From Sulfurimonadaceae bacterium (GTDB lineage Bacteria; Campylobacterota; Campylobacteria; Campylobacterales; Sulfurimonadaceae), in the NCBI GenBank assembly GCA_026193155.1, contig JAPHSI010000043.1:1-10997 (forward strand): a DNA stretch of 10,997 nucleotides. Reading direction: 5' to 3'. Positions 1-6,729 of the stretch are shown piece after piece. The position numbers were made by a program, and so were the translations under genes. Under the pieces are notes generated by a model that saw nothing but the letters and a program-made list of their open reading frames with translations, made no database searches and was not told where the DNA came from. Position 1 is the stretch's first letter, and the number at the start of each line of letters is the position of its first letter.

Positions 1-447
1 ATTGCTTATCCGTTCTTACCATCAAACGGGCATCCGGTTAGTAAAGCTGTTGAAGATAATATAAAAGTTGATCAAGCATTTATAGGAAGTTGTACAAACG
101 GTCGCCTAGAAGACTTAAAAGTAGCATCTGAGATTTTAAAAGGTAAACGTGTACATGAAGATGTGCGTCTTATAGTAACTCCTGGGACTCAAAAAATCTT
201 ACGCGAAGCTACTAAACTTGGATATATTGATATTATCGTAGATGCGGGCGGTGTAGTTTCAAATCCGACTTGTGGTGCATGTCTTGGCGGATATATGGGG
301 ATACTTGGTGATAATGAAGTAGCAATTGCAACAACCAACCGTAACTTTGTAGGACGTATGGGAAGTCGTAGTTCAAAAGTTTACTTGGCTAACTCTGCCG
401 TAGCAGCAGCATCAGCTATAAGCGGATATATTACAGACCCTAGATAA
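1..447 (+). CDS. leuC: 3-isopropylmalate dehydratase large subunit, 3' part
   Basis: This is the C-terminal 148 residues of LeuC; the reading frame is open from base 1, so the gene begins before the window. With LeuD it isomerises 2-isopropylmalate to 3-isopropylmalate in cytoplasmic leucine biosynthesis. The fragment shows the aconitase-family iron-sulfur ligands: one Cys in SCTNGR (residue 31 of the fragment) and two in NPTCGACLGG (residues 91 and 94). The spacing of 60 then 3 residues matches the three 4Fe-4S cysteines of E. coli LeuC. The style of the second motif suggests the compact, roughly 420-residue LeuC/homoaconitase type. The stop codon TAA shares its last A with the ATG of mobA, which implies translational coupling. 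A related homoaconitase-type enzyme cannot be fully excluded from a fragment. Confidence 0.93.
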   Translation: MAYPFLPSNGHPVSKAVEDNIKVDQAFIGSCTNGRLEDLKVASEILKGKRVHEDVRLIVTPGTQKILREATKLGYIDIIVDAGGVVSNPTCGACLGGYMGILGDNEVAIATTNRNFVGRMGSRSSKVYLANSAVAAASAISGYITDPR

Positions 448-1034
448 TGTTAGATATACCTTGTGTCATCTTTGCAGGTGGCAAATCAAGCCGAATGGGG
501 GAGGATAAAGCTCTTCTTCCTTTTGGTGGTTTTGATTCACTCACCCAGTTCCAAATAAATAAACTCTCAAAACTTTTTAAAAATGTATATATCTCATGTA
601 AAACAAAAAGTAAGTTTGACTTTGACGCTGATTTTATAGAGGATGTAAAAACAGAGAATATTTTTGCGCCGACAGCAGGATTTATAGCAATATTTGAGAA
701 CTTAAAGTGTGAGAAGTTTTTTGCCATAAGTGTCGATACCCCTTTCATAGATGCAAATATAATAAACAAACTCCAAGATGCAGACACCATGGATGCAGAT
801 GCGACAATAGCAAAAACAAATAACGGGATGCAACCAATGTGTGGCATTTACCATAAAAGTTTACTCTTATCATTTAAAAATATGTTAGATGAAAACAATC
901 ATAAGCTAGGATTTTTACTAAAAAACTCTAATACAAAAACTGTTCTGTTTGAAGATGAAAAACCATTTTTAAACCTTAATAATCCAAATGAATACAAAAA
1001 AGCTCTTAATCTAATCTCTAGTACCGTTATTTAA
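447..1034 (+). CDS. mobA: Molybdenum cofactor guanylyltransferase MobA
   Basis: A 195-residue cytoplasmic nucleotidyltransferase that joins GMP to molybdopterin to make the guanine dinucleotide cofactor used by DMSO-reductase-type enzymes. The N-terminal signature AGGKSSRMGEDKAL (residues 10-23) is the GTP-binding loop of the family. SVDTPF (95-100) supplies the metal-binding Asp97. GMQPMCGIYH (127-136) and NLNNPNEY (176-183) fit the later conserved blocks. Length is normal for MobA. The ATG overlaps the leuC stop by one base (TAATG), so translation is probably coupled. The gene is followed after 43 bases by moaC, a second cofactor gene. SoxC, encoded in the same window, belongs to the sulfite oxidase family, which uses the cofactor without GMP, so MobA presumably serves other molybdoenzymes. 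Confidence 0.92.
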   Translation: MLDIPCVIFAGGKSSRMGEDKALLPFGGFDSLTQFQINKLSKLFKNVYISCKTKSKFDFDADFIEDVKTENIFAPTAGFIAIFENLKCEKFFAISVDTPFIDANIINKLQDADTMDADATIAKTNNGMQPMCGIYHKSLLLSFKNMLDENNHKLGFLLKNSNTKTVLFEDEKPFLNLNNPNEYKKALNLISSTVI

Positions 1035-1077
1035 TTATAGATATAATAATAAAATAAGAATTAACATAAGGGATACA
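1035..1077 (+). promoter_or_regulatory. mobA-moaC gap with possible -10 box
   Basis: The 43-base gap contains TATAAT at 1042-1047 in an A/T-rich setting, about 30 bases before the moaC ATG. Campylobacterota housekeeping promoters often have a clear -10 box and no good -35 hexamer, so this could be a secondary promoter for moaC and the genes after it. A purine-rich AAGGGA (1068-1073) lies just before the ATG and is the likely ribosome-binding site. The match is weak evidence because TATAAT-like strings are common in AT-rich DNA. Confidence 0.3.
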
Positions 1078-1548
1078 ATGAATCTTACCCACTTAGATGA
1101 AAATCAAAGACCAAAGATGGTTGATGTATCAGATAAAAATCAAACTACCAGAGTTGCTGTTGCAAGTGGCATTATAGAGATGAGCCAAGATGCCTATGAT
1201 GCTATTGTAAGTGAAAAAACTAAAAAAGGGCCGGTTCTTCAAACAGCTGTAATAGCTGCAATTATGGGAACAAAAAAAACAAGTGATTTAATTCCTATGT
1301 GTCATCCGCTAAATCTCAGCGGTATTAACTGTGATATAGAAGAAATACCCGAATTACCTGGCTTTAAACTAATCGTAACTGCAAAACTAACAGGTCAAAC
1401 AGGTGTTGAGATGGAAGCATTAACAGGTACCAGCATAGGACTTTTGACCATCTATGATATGGTAAAGGCAATAGATAAAGGGATGATTATCCGAAACGTT
1501 CAACTTGAGGAAAAATCAGGAGGAAAAAGCGGTGATTTTAAACGATAG
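1078..1548 (+). CDS. moaC: Cyclic pyranopterin monophosphate synthase MoaC
   Basis: A 156-residue cytoplasmic enzyme that turns the MoaA product (3',8-cyclo-7,8-dihydroguanosine 5'-triphosphate) into cyclic pyranopterin monophosphate, the first stable intermediate of molybdenum cofactor synthesis. Nearly all family signatures are present: KKGPVLQTA (49-57), IPMCHPL (72-78), GQTGVEMEALT (106-116), YDMVKA (126-131) and the C-terminal KSGGKSGDF (146-154). Residues K50, H76, E111, E113, D127 and K130 correspond with an offset of one to the active-site numbering of E. coli MoaC. Length is standard. It lies 43 bases after mobA, and its last 17 bases overlap the start of the next gene. It serves SoxC and any other molybdoenzyme of the cell. 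Confidence 0.97.
   Translation: MNLTHLDENQRPKMVDVSDKNQTTRVAVASGIIEMSQDAYDAIVSEKTKKGPVLQTAVIAAIMGTKKTSDLIPMCHPLNLSGINCDIEEIPELPGFKLIVTAKLTGQTGVEMEALTGTSIGLLTIYDMVKAIDKGMIIRNVQLEEKSGGKSGDFKR
1518..1523 (+). promoter_or_regulatory. Shine-Dalgarno site fixing a GTG start
   Basis: AGGAGG sits 8 bases before GTG at 1532, inside the moaC coding region. It is made by the Ser-Gly-Gly codons of the conserved MoaC C-terminal motif. It selects GTG 1532 over the in-frame TTG at 1505, which has no comparable site. Confidence 0.75.
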
Positions 1549-1798
1549 CAAACAAAAACTGGAATTACAATACCCAGTTAGCTGGAAATATAAACTCATT
1601 TCACTCTCAAAAGAGCAGATTCAAAAAGCTATACATGAAGTTATTCTTGAGCGTGAGCACAAACTTGAACACTCAAATGAAAGTAAGACAGGAAAATACG
1701 TAAGTATGAATTTAGAACTTTTAGTACATAATGAAGATGACAGAAACTTTATTTATGAAGCCCTAAAAGCACATCAAAATATAAAGATGGTACTCTAA
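1532..1798 (+). CDS. DUF493 / YbeD-family small regulator-like protein
   Basis: With the GTG start at 1532 the product has 88 residues, almost the size of E. coli YbeD (87). The sequence begins with a short polar stretch, then contains YPVSWKYKLI and a C-terminal part ending with HQNIKMVL. This fits the ferredoxin-like (ACT-like) fold of DUF493, in which the YPxxxxYKxI block near the N-terminus is typical. The molecular role is not established; the fold suggests ligand or protein binding rather than catalysis. The start overlaps moaC by 17 bases and uses a strong Shine-Dalgarno site within moaC, so the two are probably coupled. The frame is also open back to a TTG at 1505, but that start has no good ribosome-binding site. 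Confidence 0.8.
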   Translation: MILNDSKQKLELQYPVSWKYKLISLSKEQIQKAIHEVILEREHKLEHSNESKTGKYVSMNLELLVHNEDDRNFIYEALKAHQNIKMVL

Positions 1799-1819
1799 AC
1801 TAAAATAAAAGGATTCGTT

Positions 1820-2875
1820 ATGGATTTAGAAAAAATACTTAGTAAATTAAAGAAGCTCTACGACAACAATTATCATTCAATTAACAAGAGAGTTTCATAC
1901 GCTTTGGATGAAACTCAAAATATTCTAAATTTTGATTTAGACAAACTAAATCTCCATGAAATAAAATCTCTGGCAAATACTATTTTAGATATTGAATCTA
2001 AAAAGATTCATGATGAATTAGAAGATTTGATAGCAAAAAAAGAAGCTATTGAATCTAAAGTACTTAAAAAAAGACAAGAGTTACAGCAAATAAAATATGA
2101 TGTTTTTAGTACTCTGGAATCTAAAATAAATACTGAAGACACCCAAACCCTTTCCAAACTACATCAAGTTAAATTGCAGTCAATTGACCTATTTGATATA
2201 TTAAGTGAGACAGTTGAATCTGCAATAATAACTTCACTAGAGCGCTCAAAAGACTCAGAAGCAAGTGAAAATATACAAGAGGTTATAAGAGAGATAACTT
2301 ACCAAGCTATAAAAGAAGGTTCATTAAATACTATTCGTACAAGAAAGATTTTAGCGACTATTCTTAATTCAGCCATTAATGTAGCAGAAGCCAGCCCTAA
2401 TAATGCAGTAAATATATTAAGTCCTACATTAAAGGGTATGAGAAGCGGTTTAATGCACTCTATAGAGAGATTTAAGCGTCGTGTAGCATATATGCCTCTT
2501 GAAGCAAAACATATCCTTATAGAGGATTATGATAATATCATGGAGGATTTGAACCAAACAGATACTCTGTTTATGCAAGTGATACAAACTCAAGCTAATG
2601 AATCTTCATCAGATATTAGACGTATATTGGTTGAGCTTAACCAAAAAATGCATTTAGATTTAGAAGAGTTGGTAGTAATATCTAAAGAGACAGCAAGTGT
2701 TATAAGAGATAGAGTATCCAACTTTACAAAAACAGCCGTAGAAAAAGCAGATAATGCTTTAAAGAGTGATAAGGCAAAGGAAGCTAAACAAATGGGTGTC
2801 CAAGCATGGGGAATTGCTAAAGAGGCATTGGGGAGTGCACTAAAAAGTGCTAAAAATGCGATAGATAAAAAATAA
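1820..2875 (+). CDS. Coiled-coil protein of unknown function
   Basis: A 351-residue, highly charged, almost wholly helical protein without signal peptide or membrane segment and without any cysteine. Residues about 56-98 form a Lys/Glu-rich coiled coil. Residues 147-222 hold a more conserved-looking core with YQAIKEGSLNTIRTRKI and a later GMRSGLMHSIERFKRR. The last 70 residues are amphipathic, Ala/Lys-rich and phasin- or apolipoprotein-like (AKEALGSALKSAKNAIDKK). I do not recognise a characterised family; similar proteins may exist as a domain of unknown function in Campylobacterota (DUF6781 comes to mind but I cannot verify it). The ATG follows AAAAGGA at 1807-1813 and lies 21 bases after the DUF493 gene, so it is likely the last gene of this operon. 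A role in granule or membrane-surface association is only a guess. Confidence 0.85.
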   Translation: MDLEKILSKLKKLYDNNYHSINKRVSYALDETQNILNFDLDKLNLHEIKSLANTILDIESKKIHDELEDLIAKKEAIESKVLKKRQELQQIKYDVFSTLESKINTEDTQTLSKLHQVKLQSIDLFDILSETVESAIITSLERSKDSEASENIQEVIREITYQAIKEGSLNTIRTRKILATILNSAINVAEASPNNAVNILSPTLKGMRSGLMHSIERFKRRVAYMPLEAKHILIEDYDNIMEDLNQTDTLFMQVIQTQANESSSDIRRILVELNQKMHLDLEELVVISKETASVIRDRVSNFTKTAVEKADNALKSDKAKEAKQMGVQAWGIAKEALGSALKSAKNAIDKK

Positions 2876-2890
2876 ATATTATTTTTTATC
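2864..2890. terminator. Bidirectional terminator between convergent genes
   Basis: A perfect inverted repeat with 12-base arms (GATAAAAAATAA and TTATTTTTTATC) and a 3-base loop. It overlaps the TAA stop of the coiled-coil gene (2873-2875) and ends 21 bases before the end of the convergent DUF302 gene. On each strand the stem carries a run of six T, so one element could end transcription from both sides. The stem has only two G-C pairs, so it is weaker than a classical intrinsic terminator. Confidence 0.6.
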
Positions 2891-2911
2891 TCGCATAATC
2901 AATGTTGATTT

Positions 2912-3502
2912 TTAAAAATCTCCCTTAGCCCCAAGATCCATCATCTTATACATTGTATCTCTAACGTGTTCTGCTTTTTTCATCATATCAGCCGGTAAAG
3001 TATGTCCACCAAAAAGCATTAACTCCATAGCCATTGTAACTAACCATCTATCACCTTTATCATCTTCAACTATAAGAATTCTACACGGCATAAATGCACC
3101 GTAAGCTACTGAGTAGTCTATAAATGTTTTTGCAATATTTGGAGCACAATAATGTAATATTCTTACATATCTTTGTCTTTTACCTTCGTGGTCATACTTA
3201 TCAGCCATTCTAGAGTCACCAACTTGAAGCATATTAGCATCAGTAGCTATACTTCTCATAGACTCTATAACCTCTTCAGTTGTTACATCGGGATCAATTT
3301 TAACCCTTCTAACCATTGCATCCGCTGACCTACCAGTTGTAAGAACAGCATTAAACATATTCATATAAGCACCCATAGCTCTAGAGTCTAACTGTGAAGC
3401 TTTATCCATCTTGTCACCTAAATCAAACTTAACATATACGACTAGAAAGCCTATAATTATAGCGGCACCTAATACACTTAAAATATTTTTTATAACGTTC
3501 AT
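2912..3502 (-). CDS. Membrane-anchored DUF302 domain protein
   Basis: A 196-residue protein with one N-terminal hydrophobic helix (residues 7-24), after which the chain is probably periplasmic. Residues about 65-165 resemble a DUF302 domain. The stretch YGAFMPCRILIVEDDKG (134-150) is its most recognisable part and matches GAFAPCTFYMYKEKG in the second DUF302-like domain encoded at 5178-6116. Both have a cysteine pair separated by exactly 20 residues (C119 and C140 here). DUF302 has no firmly assigned reaction. There is no CXXCH haem motif. AAGGA lies just upstream of the ATG. A 302-base gap separates it from the FccB-like gene upstream, so it probably has its own promoter. The link to sulfur oxidation is inferred from position and from the shared domain. 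Confidence 0.8.
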   Translation of the reverse strand: MNVIKNILSVLGAAIIIGFLVVYVKFDLGDKMDKASQLDSRAMGAYMNMFNAVLTTGRSADAMVRRVKIDPDVTTEEVIESMRSIATDANMLQVGDSRMADKYDHEGKRQRYVRILHYCAPNIAKTFIDYSVAYGAFMPCRILIVEDDKGDRWLVTMAMELMLFGGHTLPADMMKKAEHVRDTMYKMMDLGAKGDF

Positions 3503-3527
3503 TCTTTTCCTTAAAATACAATCACTA

Positions 3528-3571
3528 TAAATAGATAAACTATTTAGGGATACATTATAGATAAGTTATCT
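3528..3571 (-). promoter_or_regulatory. Possible promoter and operator of the DUF302 gene
   Basis: Read on the minus strand, TATAAT occurs at 3559-3554, about 50 bases before the ATG at 3502, and could be a -10 box; no convincing -35 hexamer is present. Two dyads surround it. AGATAAGTTATCT (3559-3571) is a perfect palindrome around one central base and abuts the -10 box. TAAATAGATAAACTATTTA (3528-3546) has perfect 7-base arms with a 5-base spacer and would lie near or just after the transcription start. Such placement fits operators, but the DNA is so AT-rich that dyads arise easily. Confidence 0.35.
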
Positions 3572-3685
3572 TTATATAATCATAAAGCTATATTTATAAT
3601 ATTTTATTATAATTGATTATAAATAGATATAATAATAAATTTAAAGTATAAATATAATAATAAGCTATTATCATTATGCTTAGAA

Positions 3686-3700
3686 TGAGAATTATTATAA
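3686..3700. promoter_or_regulatory. Fur-box-like sequence
   Basis: TGAGAATTATTATAA matches the 7-1-7 Fur consensus TGATAATnATTATCA at 12 of 14 defined positions. A second partial match, TTATCATTAT, lies ten bases before it at about 3667-3676. It is roughly 130 bases upstream of the proposed DUF302 promoter, farther than usual for a repressor site, and the AT-rich background raises the chance of a false match. Confidence 0.25.
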
Positions 3701-3757
3701 TTTATATCTATACTGAGTTATTGGAATGGTTATATATGTAAAAAAAGTAAGTTTATA

Positions 3758-3794
3758 AAACTTTGTTATATTGTGTAAAAATGTAACAAAGTTT
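3758..3794 (-). terminator. Hairpin after the FccB-like gene
   Basis: AAACTTTGTTA (3758-3768) and TAACAAAGTTT (3784-3794) form a perfect 11-base inverted repeat with a 15-base loop, starting 10 bases after the flavoprotein stop codon. On the minus strand the stem ends with GTTTTAT, a short T tract. Its position right at the end of the MOSC-DUF302-FccB set supports a role as terminator or as 3' mRNA protection. Confidence 0.55.
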
Positions 3795-3804
3795 CATACT
3801 AAGG

Positions 3805-5148
3805 TTATTTGTTAAACATGTCGTTATAAAGAGCGTTTGCCCAATTATAGATAGAGTTTGCGTTTACCTCTCCATCTTTTTTCCAGTCTTCACTGGCACT
3901 CGTAGATTTAAAACTAAAGGATGCATCAGTTTTATTGTAAGCATATTGGGTGTAGATATATATAGCTCTCTCAGGTGCAATAGATACAGCAGAAAAACAA
4001 GTAGTAGTAGGTGGCTGCCATTTTACTTCTTTTGTTTTATTTATCTTCTGTGCTAATAATTTAGCTACATGATGCCCTTCCGAATTTGAAGTATTTCCTG
4101 ATTTTGAAAATCCCATCGGTCTAGAATCACCTGATACAAATATATTTTTTTCACCGTGAACTTCATATGTTAAAGGATTAATATCTGCTTCTAACATATT
4201 TTTAGCATCTTTGGCTATACCTGCTCTCTCTAAAATCTTCGCACCTCTAATATGAGGATAAAAAGCAGCTTCTTCAAAGTCTATTTCATCAAACTCAGTC
4301 TCAACAACTTTATTGTCAAGATCAATATTTTGAATTTTTGTATTTGGATAGTATTCAATATAATCTTTATAGAGCTCATCAAAAGCAGATTGAAAACCTT
4401 TTTTCTTTATTGTTATAGCATTGTTCTCATCTAGCAAGATAACCTTTGCTTTTAACTTCTTTTGCTTAAAATAGTCGGCAATAACACATGCTCTCTCATA
4501 AGGCGCAGGTAGACATCTATAATTTCCGCTTGGGACAGTTAAAATAAAGTTACCGCCTTTAAAGTTTAAAACTTTATTTCTGATAGTGATATGTTCTGAT
4601 CCAGGTATAAAACCTGCAGGATATTCTTGTCTAAGTCTTGTCTCAAAAGCAATATCATCCGTCCAACGAGAATAATCATAATCGATTCCAGGAGCAAAAA
4701 CTAAGTAATCAAAAGCTATATCACCGTTACTTGTCTCAAGTACACGTTTTTCTCTATTTAATCCGGTTGCGGTAGCATGAAAAAAAGTATAGTTATTTTC
4801 TCTTGCAGCTTGCAAATAGTCATGAGTTAAAAACTCTAACTCTATCTTATCTACAAGCCACAAGTTACTCAATGGACATGATACAAACTCATGTCTTTGT
4901 TCAACTAATACAACATCTGCATCAGGAGCAAATATTTTTGTATATTTTGCGACAGAAAGTCCTGACCAACCACCACCTACTACAACTACTCTTGGACCTT
5001 TAGCTTTAGGAATAGGCGCATCGTAAGTTGTATTTGTTTTTAAACTCTTAGGCGGTTTAAGATTATCCGTTTTACTATATCCGTTTACTGCAGTCGATGC
5101 TACAAATACACCCGAAAATTGTAAGGCTTTTCTTCTTGATATAGCCAT
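3805..5148 (-). CDS. FccB/SoxF-type sulfide dehydrogenase flavoprotein
   Basis: A 447-residue periplasmic FAD protein of the flavocytochrome c sulfide dehydrogenase flavoprotein family. A Tat signal is visible (SRRKALQ, residues 4-10, then a hydrophobic stretch), which fits export of a folded FAD protein. VVVVGGGWSG (54-63) is the dinucleotide-binding loop. C91 in FVSCPLSN corresponds to the cysteine that binds FAD covalently in Allochromatium FccB. C212 (in RCLPAPYERAC) and C384 (TTTCFS) correspond to the redox disulfide; GDSRPMGFSKSGN (340-352) is the second FAD block. AGGAGG lies six bases before the ATG. Family members oxidise sulfide, or as SoxF support the Sox system. No haem subunit (FccA/SoxE) is encoded in the window. 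It is the third gene after MOSC and the two-domain DUF302 gene, 29 bases from the latter. FccB and SoxF cannot be told apart here. Confidence 0.9.
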   Translation of the reverse strand: MAISRRKALQFSGVFVASTAVNGYSKTDNLKPPKSLKTNTTYDAPIPKAKGPRVVVVGGGWSGLSVAKYTKIFAPDADVVLVEQRHEFVSCPLSNLWLVDKIELEFLTHDYLQAARENNYTFFHATATGLNREKRVLETSNGDIAFDYLVFAPGIDYDYSRWTDDIAFETRLRQEYPAGFIPGSEHITIRNKVLNFKGGNFILTVPSGNYRCLPAPYERACVIADYFKQKKLKAKVILLDENNAITIKKKGFQSAFDELYKDYIEYYPNTKIQNIDLDNKVVETEFDEIDFEEAAFYPHIRGAKILERAGIAKDAKNMLEADINPLTYEVHGEKNIFVSGDSRPMGFSKSGNTSNSEGHHVAKLLAQKINKTKEVKWQPPTTTCFSAVSIAPERAIYIYTQYAYNKTDASFSFKSTSASEDWKKDGEVNANSIYNWANALYNDMFNK

Positions 5149-5177
5149 AATGGACCTCCTATTTTTACTCTATTCTA

Positions 5178-6116
5178 CTACTCTATAGTCTCGTTAACAA
5201 CTCTTATCATTAGTTTTTGAGCATCTTCTAGTACTTTTATTGACGGTTTATCTTCAATAGCTAAAGAACTTAACCAGTTATATACTGATGGATATGCCAT
5301 TTCAACATCTTGAGAACCTTTCTCTTTATACATATAAAAAGTACAAGGAGCAAATGCACCAGCTTCAGGATGCTTTTTTGATACTTCAAAAATTACCGGT
5401 AATTTACAAATTGAGTATGCATCAAAGAAATCATATTTGTCATATCCAGCTTCTGCAAACTCTTCACCTAGTTTATTGTAACCTGCAATAACAAAACCTA
5501 CAGTCTCCAATGAGCCTTCCATCTCTTCTTGAATACCTTCTAACTCTCCCTCTATTTCATCACCTTTTGCTTCCATCTCAGTTGAAAATGTAGTAACAAG
5601 TTCACCTACAGCTTTAAGTGGCTTATAGTTAATCTTCTCGAAGTGACCGTTTGGTAAAGCTTTTGCTAAAGTAGCTTTAATTAGCTTGCTGTATTCTACC
5701 ATGTGCTTGTTAGAAGCAGGTATACCTGTAACTTTTGCCATACCGTCAATAGAAAGAGACGAAACAGAGATATTATTTGAACCTTTATCTGTATATATTG
5801 ACATACTTAAAGGTGCAAACAGTGCAGCTTTTGGTGAAACTTTAACCAACTCTAAAACTAAGTCTTTTTTATACAATGTAAAAAGACGATACACTTTATG
5901 GTTTGTTTTTTGAAACTTTGATTTGAATGCTGCATTCATATCATTGTTTCCTGAAATTTTAAAGCCTGCATCTACAAATGCTTTTTCAATTGTCGCACCA
6001 GTAATTTTACCATTTGAATTATCAGTTGTATATATCTGAATATCTTGACCTGCATTTGCTGCAACACCAGTTAGTAATAAAAGTGCTGTAATTAAACCTT
6101 TTATAATTGAGTTCAT
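5178..6116 (-). CDS. Secreted protein with two DUF302-like domains
   Basis: A 312-residue protein with a Sec signal peptide (MNSIIKGLITALLLLTGVAANA, cut probably after residue 22). Two DUF302-like halves follow, about 25-165 and 205-308, joined by a very acidic helical linker (178-204). The second half contains EAGAFAPCTFYMYKEKG (251-267) with C237 and C258 spaced by 20 residues, as in the DUF302 protein at 2912-3502. The first half aligns through ALFAPLSMSIYTDKG (98-112) but has Tyr82 and Leu103 at the two cysteine positions. No haem motif is present. AAGGA precedes the ATG. The gene lies between the MOSC gene (35 bases) and the FccB-like gene (29 bases), surely one operon. A periplasmic partner of the flavoprotein is a reasonable guess; the function is unknown. 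Confidence 0.82.
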   Translation of the reverse strand: MNSIIKGLITALLLLTGVAANAGQDIQIYTTDNSNGKITGATIEKAFVDAGFKISGNNDMNAAFKSKFQKTNHKVYRLFTLYKKDLVLELVKVSPKAALFAPLSMSIYTDKGSNNISVSSLSIDGMAKVTGIPASNKHMVEYSKLIKATLAKALPNGHFEKINYKPLKAVGELVTTFSTEMEAKGDEIEGELEGIQEEMEGSLETVGFVIAGYNKLGEEFAEAGYDKYDFFDAYSICKLPVIFEVSKKHPEAGAFAPCTFYMYKEKGSQDVEMAYPSVYNWLSSLAIEDKPSIKVLEDAQKLMIRVVNETIE

Positions 6117-6151
6117 TTTTTTTCCTTTAATTTTAATTTTGTAAATTTTAC

Positions 6152-6592
6152 CTATGTATTTAGAAGGTAAACATTATCGCCTTTGTGGATAGTTCCACTA
6201 CTAATAACTTTTGCAAAAACACCCCTGTCATCTTTAAGTAACTTTGGTAACCTCGCGTCTACTTTTGCCAAACTTTTGCAAAGTGTACAATTTTGACTAA
6301 TCTCTAGTATAAGAGTCCCTATTATTAGTCTTGCTCCCGGTTTTAAATGGTACGGATTATAGTCAATAAGCAGGTTTTCACCCAATGCACTATATTTTGC
6401 TTCTATACCATGTTTCGCAGCTAGTTTGTAACTTTCTTGTGAAGTTATCAAAACTGACCTTTGTATGTTTTTGTTATAATATTTATCTTCTATAACACCC
6501 TTGTCATCAAGAGCCAACTCAGTTGTATTTACCCTACCGTTATCGGTAGAATAGAATAGTTCTAATATTTGTCCAGCTTTAATCAATGACAT
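6152..6592 (-). CDS. MOSC domain protein
   Basis: A 146-residue protein consisting of one MOSC (molybdenum cofactor sulfurase C-terminal) domain and no signal peptide. Visible family features are GENLLID (71-77), the Cys region ISQNCTLCKSL (98-108; C102, C105) and the final block DRGVFAKVISSGTIHKGD (122-139). MOSC domains bind molybdenum cofactor or carry sulfur on a cysteine; stand-alone bacterial members such as YiiM are involved in detoxifying or handling cofactor-related compounds. AAGGTGAG (6602-6609) is the ribosome-binding site, and the ATG gives the expected N-terminus. It is first in the set with the two-domain DUF302 and FccB-like genes and lies downstream of the SoxC cluster. It may service SoxC cofactor, but this is inference. 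Confidence 0.88.
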   Translation of the reverse strand: MSLIKAGQILELFYSTDNGRVNTTELALDDKGVIEDKYYNKNIQRSVLITSQESYKLAAKHGIEAKYSALGENLLIDYNPYHLKPGARLIIGTLILEISQNCTLCKSLAKVDARLPKLLKDDRGVFAKVISSGTIHKGDNVYLLNT

Positions 6593-6668
6593 TTTGCACT
6601 ACTCACCTTATTTAAAATCTTTAATATAAACAAAAACAAGTTTTTTTGATTTTTATTAAATAACTATG

Positions 6669-6713
6669 TAAGCAAAAAACAGCACCTTTAATGCAGATGC
6701 AACTTTTTGCTTA
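6669..6713 (-). terminator. Long hairpin between the SoxH-like and MOSC genes
   Basis: TAAGCAAAAA (6669-6678) and TTTTTGCTTA (6704-6713) are perfect 10-base arms. On the minus-strand RNA the inside can pair further (GCATCT with AGGTGC, one G-U pair), giving an extended stem of about 16 pairs broken by a small internal loop and closed by a 7-base loop. T-rich sequence forms the end of the stem rather than following it. It lies about 70 bases beyond the stop of the SoxH-like gene and about 77 bases before the MOSC gene, so it could end the sox transcript or attenuate read-through. Confidence 0.5.
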
Positions 6714-6729
6714 TAGACAAATAGAGGTC

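Larger units (their letters stand above)
3503..3804. other. 302-base AT-rich intergenic region
   Basis: This is the only gene-free stretch of this length in the window, and it is markedly more AT-rich than the flanking genes. Besides the promoter-like dyads (3528-3571) and the hairpin after the flavoprotein gene (3758-3794), it holds a 10-base inverted repeat (3591-3600 with 3616-3625), an 8-base one inside it (3594-3601 with 3605-3612), a direct repeat of ATATAATAATAA (3627-3638 and 3652-3663, period 25) and a Fur-box-like string at 3686-3700. No open frame worth naming is present on either strand. A small RNA is possible but unproven. Confidence 0.5.

Noticed and set aside
440..847. Minus-strand open frame of 135 codons opposite mobA
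   Set aside because: It is a shadow of the well-supported mobA gene, with no ribosome-binding site and no recognisable protein.
1505..1798. TTG start at 1505 for the DUF493 gene
   Set aside because: GTG at 1532 has AGGAGG at proper spacing and gives the normal family length; the extra nine residues are unlike the family.
3591..3663. Nested inverted repeats and a 25-base-period direct repeat, considered as a replication or integration site
   Set aside because: All are A/T only and short, expected in such composition; no DnaA-box cluster, tRNA or integrase is nearby.
3726..3758. Eleven-codon frame in the AT-rich gap
   Set aside because: Too short, no ribosome-binding site, and composition alone explains it.
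4252..5003. Plus-strand open frames inside the flavoprotein gene
   Set aside because: They lie opposite an FccB-type gene with intact motifs, and their translations are low-complexity hydrophobic or Leu/His-rich strings.
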